Positions 59,520-64,000 of a stretch of DNA of 64,000 bases are shown here, piece after piece. Origin of the DNA: Welwitschia mirabilis (lineage: Eukaryota; Gnetophyta; Gnetopsida; Welwitschiales). The notes beneath the pieces are model-generated. The model was not told the origin of the DNA. It saw only the letters and a program-made list of their open reading frames with translations, and searched no databases. Location of the stretch: contig JBOZIK010000001.1 in NCBI GenBank assembly GCA_051453625.1, forward strand, positions 240,781,717 through 240,845,716. Direction: 5' to 3'. Within the stretch, counting starts at the first letter, position 1; each line of letters starts with the position of its first letter. Both the position numbers and the translations under genes were made by a program.

Positions 59520-59640
59520 TCATCCTAGTACTTTGGGATGTGTAGTTTAATATTTTCTAGTACTACAAGATGTGTAATACAATTTTACATAGTATTATGG
59601 GATGTGTAATTCATAAATGTTATTATTACAGGATGTGTAG
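59520..59640 (+). repeat. 3' untranslated tandem repeat, fourth E-family copy
   Basis: Four spaced variants of TAGTACTACAAGATGTGTA (CTAGTACTTTGGGATGTGTAG, CTAGTACTACAAGATGTG, ATAGTATTATGGGATGTG, TTATTACAGGATGTG). Same array as 38490-38620 on the other strand. Confidence 0.8.
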
Positions 59641-59771
59641 CAAAATCAAACTATTTCTCTGTGAAGTAATTCTATTACTTAGTAACTCATTTTAAGGAGG
59701 TTTCATGTAGGCCAAATTAGCAAGGTTTTTCTTTGAGAATTTTATTTTCATTAGAAAAGAATGTATTACCA

Positions 59772-59890
59772 TGTTAAGAGGGGAATTTCTAGGATAGTAA
59801 TAAATCATATTGTGATACTACACTTAGGGGAAAAGAAACTCCTAATGGAAACTTAGTTATATTTTCTTACCTATAAGCATAACATCTAGG
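59772..59890 (+). repeat. PPT and truncated E-family LTR start
   Basis: TTAAGAGGGGAATTT is followed by text that follows the E-family LTR for about 90 bp: GTGATACTACACTTAGGGGA, CCTAATGG, and CTTACCTATAAGCA against CTTACCTTTATAAGCA in the 4519-4697 LTR. The match then fades into H copy 2. Confidence 0.6.
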
Positions 59891-59944
59891 GTTAAAAATA
59901 ATAAATAAAAATAAAATCAATTTATAAAAGTTTGCCTTTCTTTT

Positions 59945-62036
59945 TTTTCTCATTTTATTTCTTTATAGTTTTGAGCAAAAAGAACCTTGTTGATAGTTTA
60001 TATCCTTGGATATTTATAGAATATAGTCCAAGTACTATTCTAATTTAAGTAATATCCATAGGTGAACTTTTCTAACATGCATCTATTAGTATCCAAAGTG
60101 GATTTAATAATTGCATTGCATCTCATTTATATTGTGATTAAGCTATTATTTTAAAGTTTTTAAATTCCTTAGCCAAGTTTTAGCTTTTTCTCTTAAAGAA
60201 AACAGAGAATGTTTCATTCTAACCACTTGATGTTGATTTCCTAAAGTTTAAATTATAACTTTAAAAATTTCTCAAATGATTATAACAATATTTAGAATTT
60301 AAGCCTTAAAAATTAGACTATGAAGTTCATGATAGTAGGTTTTACATCAATTTGGTTTATGTAAGGAGGCAAAACCATAAAAGAATGTGTAGCTATAAAC
60401 TTAGGTTGCCATAATGCTTCTAATATTTTTTTAGATGATTCTTCATAGATGCTATTTCTATTAGTTTCAAACATGACTAATTGATTTAAAAAGATATTTA
60501 ATAGGATATGTATTTAAAGTTTCACTTTTCTAAAACACAGGTTCTAAGTATTCGTGGTTAAAGTGCACATCAAAGTCATTTAGAAGTGCTTAGTATTCTA
60601 GTTGTTATTTAATTACCCCATGAAGTGAGCAAGTAGTATATCTAATCTAATATTGTGTATAAAGTCAAGAATAATAAATTATATAAAACTAATCAAAGTT
60701 AATAAATTACCAAAACACATAAATTGAAATCTGAATAATAATGCAACTCCTAAAAAAATGATAGTAATAAAAGCAATGGCAATGCCAATTAAGGATGGAT
60801 AATTGTATTTCAAAAAATACATAGTAAATGGAGAGTAAACTTAAACTAATTAACATAGGCTTTTGATTAAAAAACTATTTAAATATAAAAGTTTACATTT
60901 AAAACTTAGAATGACTAATTAATAGCAAAACATGTAGAGCGGTTTCATGAATTTGATCAATATATTAAACTTACAATTTCTGCAACTAGGAATTGTTAAC
61001 ACTTAGATTTTTACAATTTAGATTATTTAATTTTAAAAATAAATATAATTTTTAAAGTATTTATATTAATTTATTATTAATCATATTTATTTATTTATTA
61101 CTAAAATTATTATTATGAAGGATTGATTTACATTATTTTATTTACAAGGAAATCCAAGCTACCTAGAGTTTGTGGAAGCCAATCTAGTTAGAAATATCAG
61201 TTCCACTGGTAGAACTCTGGGATTTTGAGCATTATGAAGCCAAGTGAGTTCCATATCTTACAATATCCTTAACAAATGCTACATTAACTAATCTACTAAC
61301 AAATAACTTCCACCATAGCAAGACCTATAAAATAATAGCCTATCATAAGGGATATGCATCATTCATTCTTCATCCATGTTTCATCTAAGATTAATACTAA
61401 AGGTTGAAGTTCTCCTTCATCGAAGCATCATTTGTTATCATCCATTAAAACTTTTTTAATTTTTATAATTACAATGTTCATGATAATTGCTTATATCATC
61501 ATTAGGTTCTTGACATTCTTTTTTCTACCTAGGTATGAGGAGGGATTGATTGTCTTATTTCGCATATTTCATGTTGCACCTTGAATTCCACTCTAATTTG
61601 TATTTTTTACAATGGTTGCATCATTCGTAAATGCACTTTAATTTATGATTGAATTTACTTTAATTTCTATTTCTAATTCAATTAAGATTATTAGTTATGC
61701 AATAGTGTTTCCTAAATGTTCTTCTGTATTTATAGAATTAAGCTTTTAATGCTTTATAAGGTTTATATGATAGATATGCTAGTAGATTATATTTTTTACA
61801 TTATCCTACTATTATCTTAGTGTTTTCCTATCCTTCATTAAATAAATTTTATTCTTAGTTCTACTTTATTTATGTTTAAGGTTTGCATAAGAATAATTTA
61901 TTGCCTATCCAAGAAATGAAGTTGTACTAAGCGGAGTATTTCTAACTTGATTAAGGTTTATATGATAGATTGTCTTATGAATAATTATTTTGGATTTCTA
62001 GGAGTAGATATTAATTCATTAGCTAATTACTTTTCA
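59945..62036. repeat. Repeat H copy 2, with intact gypsy target site
   Basis: 2.09 kb matching H copy 1. The point where the Athila-like element sits in copy 1 is uninterrupted here (AACACTTAGATTT at 60999-61011). A TATA-like CTATAAAATAA lies at about 61326, followed by CATCATTCATTCTTCATCC, as in an LTR promoter. Left limit is blurred to some tens of bases. Confidence 0.8.
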
Positions 62037-64000
62037 AAGCCTGCTCTTACTCAACATTAACATGTGAAACAATTATGAGTTCTTAAAAAGATTAGAAATA
62101 TCTTTGTAGTCCCTGTGGGAGATTAATAATTAGGACTACCTAAACTATAATAGAAGCTAGAGTTTTCCATATCAAAGCTACTATATTAACCTTAATCACT
62201 TGAATACACCTCCTGTAGATCACAATTTATAACAAAATTTTAATAAAGATTGTAATTGGTGTTTCTTAGCTTACCTAAAATAATTTTTCCTTGTGAGAAT
62301 TTTTCTCTTTTTCTTTAGTTATCTAATTTTTCAATATCAATTTTTGAAAAAACAAATATTTTATATGTTTTGTAGGAAATACATATAACCACATCATAGG
62401 GGAGTGGGTCCATAGACATTCATTTCATATCTATATGTAGGGTAACATTTTTAGGTACATTTGATTTATCTCATTTTTACATTTTTAGTTATGAAGAGGG
62501 TAGGTTTTTCTTTTTTTTTAAAATTCATAAAACTCTTTTCATGGTCTAAGATCAACAAATACTTAAACTCATGTAAATTAAAATTGTAAAATTGGAGTTT
62601 GCCCTAGTCGAACAACATGTGTTAACTTGCACCATTTTTGCACTATTTATTTCCTATCTTATGTAATGTAAAATTTGGAAATTGATCAATGCCACTAATA
62701 TTTCATCAATACCATCCTACTTCTATTGATTTTAAATTATCATTCAAATTGTAAATTTTCTATTTTAATAAAACCTATCATTAAGCATAGGTACTATACT
62801 AGAATTTTTAGAGTTATTCAAAAAAACTTTAAAAATATTGTGATTACCCTAGTCTTTAACTACATATTCTTGGATAGTTTTACATATTATATGAAAAAAA
62901 TCAAAATAAAATCATGCATCATTAATTTATTACCCAAATTTCATGTTTTAAATTCTAACGATTCCTATAAGAGCTTTATAGAATTTGAAACCTTAATTCC
63001 AATCACTAGGAACCTAAGTGAGATAGTTATGATAAAAGGTTTTTCTTTCTTCTTAAAGAAAAAAGTAAAATATTATTTATACAATCTTAAACGTTAATTT
63101 ATTAAATAATGAAAATATTTCACATGAGAGTTCCAAAAAAAGTACATTCTAATGCATAAAAAAATGCCCCTGGGATAAAAATTATGAACTTTTAGGAATA
63201 GAAGAGGAACATGAAACCTTTGAGTATTTTAAGAATTTAGAGAGAATATTTCCCAACATGGTTTTAAAACTTGGAAACTATTAAGATTCTTTTATAAAGG
63301 ACTATGTGTACAAAGTAGAAAACTAAGAGAAATGATAAGAAATGAAAACTTCATATTTAAGGAATTAAATAAAGATTAAGAAACACTGGAAGGTATAGCT
63401 AAATATTACAAAGACTAGGAAAGCCCTCAAGAAACATAAAACTAGAAAAAAAGAGATCTCATGGTCTTAGGCAAGGTGAAAAAATAATCTTACTCTAATA
63501 ATTTGACCACATCCTAAGAATTAGTTAAGCCATATGTACTACTTGTATTTCTAGTGAGCATGAAATTAGTAAGTTCTCCTCTATTCCAATTTATAAGAAC
63601 ATTATTTATGATTAAAAAAACCTTCTCAAGATAACAAACAAACCAATGCACATCAAAGTAGATCACTAGAGGATATTCTTAAATAGTTTATAAAAACATA
63701 ATTTATCATCAACAATAGATAAGCTTAGATTAATAATAATGCATCTCAAACTCTCCAACATTTAGAACATGATATAAGTCAACTCTTTTAAACCACAACC
63801 CATTTAGATGATTACACTCAATGTAAATAAAAAGAACACAATTTCGAACCAATCTGTTTCCAACTTAATAGCCATTATTAAATGATACAAGAAGACTAAG
63901 AAAATTAATGCCATCTTTCTTAGAAGTAGTAATTTGATAAATGAATGTATTCAACCACGTCGAGAGAATCCTTCTACATCTAAACTTTTACCTAGAACCA
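62037..64000. other. AT-rich end of the window, no feature recognised
   Basis: TTTGTAGTCCCTGTGGGA at 62104-62121 resembles a phrase common near the end of plant gypsy LTRs, so the H-type LTR might extend beyond 62036. A 123-codon plus-strand frame (62726-63097) is Lys/Ile/Phe-rich and looks like chance in AT-rich DNA. Nothing else was recognised on either strand. Confidence 0.4.

Larger units (their letters stand above)
54217..59890 (+). mobile_element. E-family copia element, fourth copy, plus strand
   Basis: Reading rightward: leader (54217-56460), gag (about 56464-57450), protease (57594-57740), integrase (about 57890-58910), the first codons of RT (about 59235-59290), 3' untranslated repeats (59520-59640), PPT (59772-59791) and the first part of an E-type LTR (about 59793-59890). 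The 5' LTR and PBS are missing where H copy 1 ends at 54216, and the end of the 3' LTR is replaced by H copy 2. Most of RT and all RNase H are deleted between about 59290 and 59480. Confidence 0.75.

Noticed and set aside
62726-63097. Plus-strand frame of 123 codons
   Set aside because: Lys/Ile/Phe/Asn-rich as expected of random AT-rich DNA; no motif and no homologous copy in the window.
1-64000. tRNA or rRNA genes, or an active biosynthetic or defence gene cluster
   Set aside because: Only PBS sites resemble tRNA ends. No conserved rRNA segment and no intact coding region was seen on either strand.

Overview
The window looks like a heterochromatic, gene-poor stretch of a large plant nuclear genome. 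It is AT-rich and poor in CpG, is broken by short N gaps, and is filled almost wall to wall with old, mutated LTR retrotransposons nested in one another. The Ty1/copia protein families, the Athila-like Ty3/gypsy element and a plant-type LINE with a DUF4283-like ORF1 all point to a seed plant. The depth of decay and the slow-removal style (many old full-length insertions, few solo LTRs) would fit a gymnosperm, but the species cannot be told from the sequence. I found no intact cellular gene, no tRNA or rRNA gene and no CRISPR array. Every protein trace is a pseudogene with stops or frameshifts. Boundaries were read by eye; no alignment software was used.

Layout. 1-2345: 5' part of a copia element (call it R1, minus strand) with LTR, primer-binding site (PBS) and gag. 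2346-4697: LTR, PBS and leader of a copia element of a second family ('E family', LTR about 190 bp). 4698-17240: another E-family element (minus), which carries RT, integrase, protease and gag at 4.7-8.2 kb and leader plus 5' LTR at 14.1-17.2 kb. Its gag is split by an insertion at 8178-14145. 17241-20202: AT-rich, nothing recognised. 20203-28098: a third copia element (D, minus) with LTRs and target-site duplication (TSD); a truncated LINE sits in its left LTR. 28099-28960: a GC-richer island, the least repeat-like piece of the window. 30039-35854: an LTR element with only gag-like traces. 38145-about 42500: third E-family copy. 42860-54216: copy 1 of a 2.1-kb repeat (H), split by a 9.3-kb Athila-like gypsy element (43923-53190). 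54217-about 59890: fourth E-family copy (plus strand). 59945-62036: H copy 2, which keeps the uninterrupted target site. 62037-64000: nothing recognised.

The elements do not work together; the region records successive insertions. The order can be read from the nesting: R1 went into an E element (2346-4697), which went into another E element (4698-17240). That one independently received the 8178-14145 insertion. Likewise a LINE went into D, and the gypsy element went into H. Terminal duplications, PBSs and polypurine tracts (PPTs) support several of these calls. No previously undescribed functional system was seen. The most interesting items are the clean nested insertion with its empty-site paralogue, the copia body bracketed by 2.1-kb direct repeats, a gag-only element, a 151-bp tandem duplication inside an RT gene, a perfect 65-bp tandem duplication in an otherwise old LTR, and the GC-rich island.
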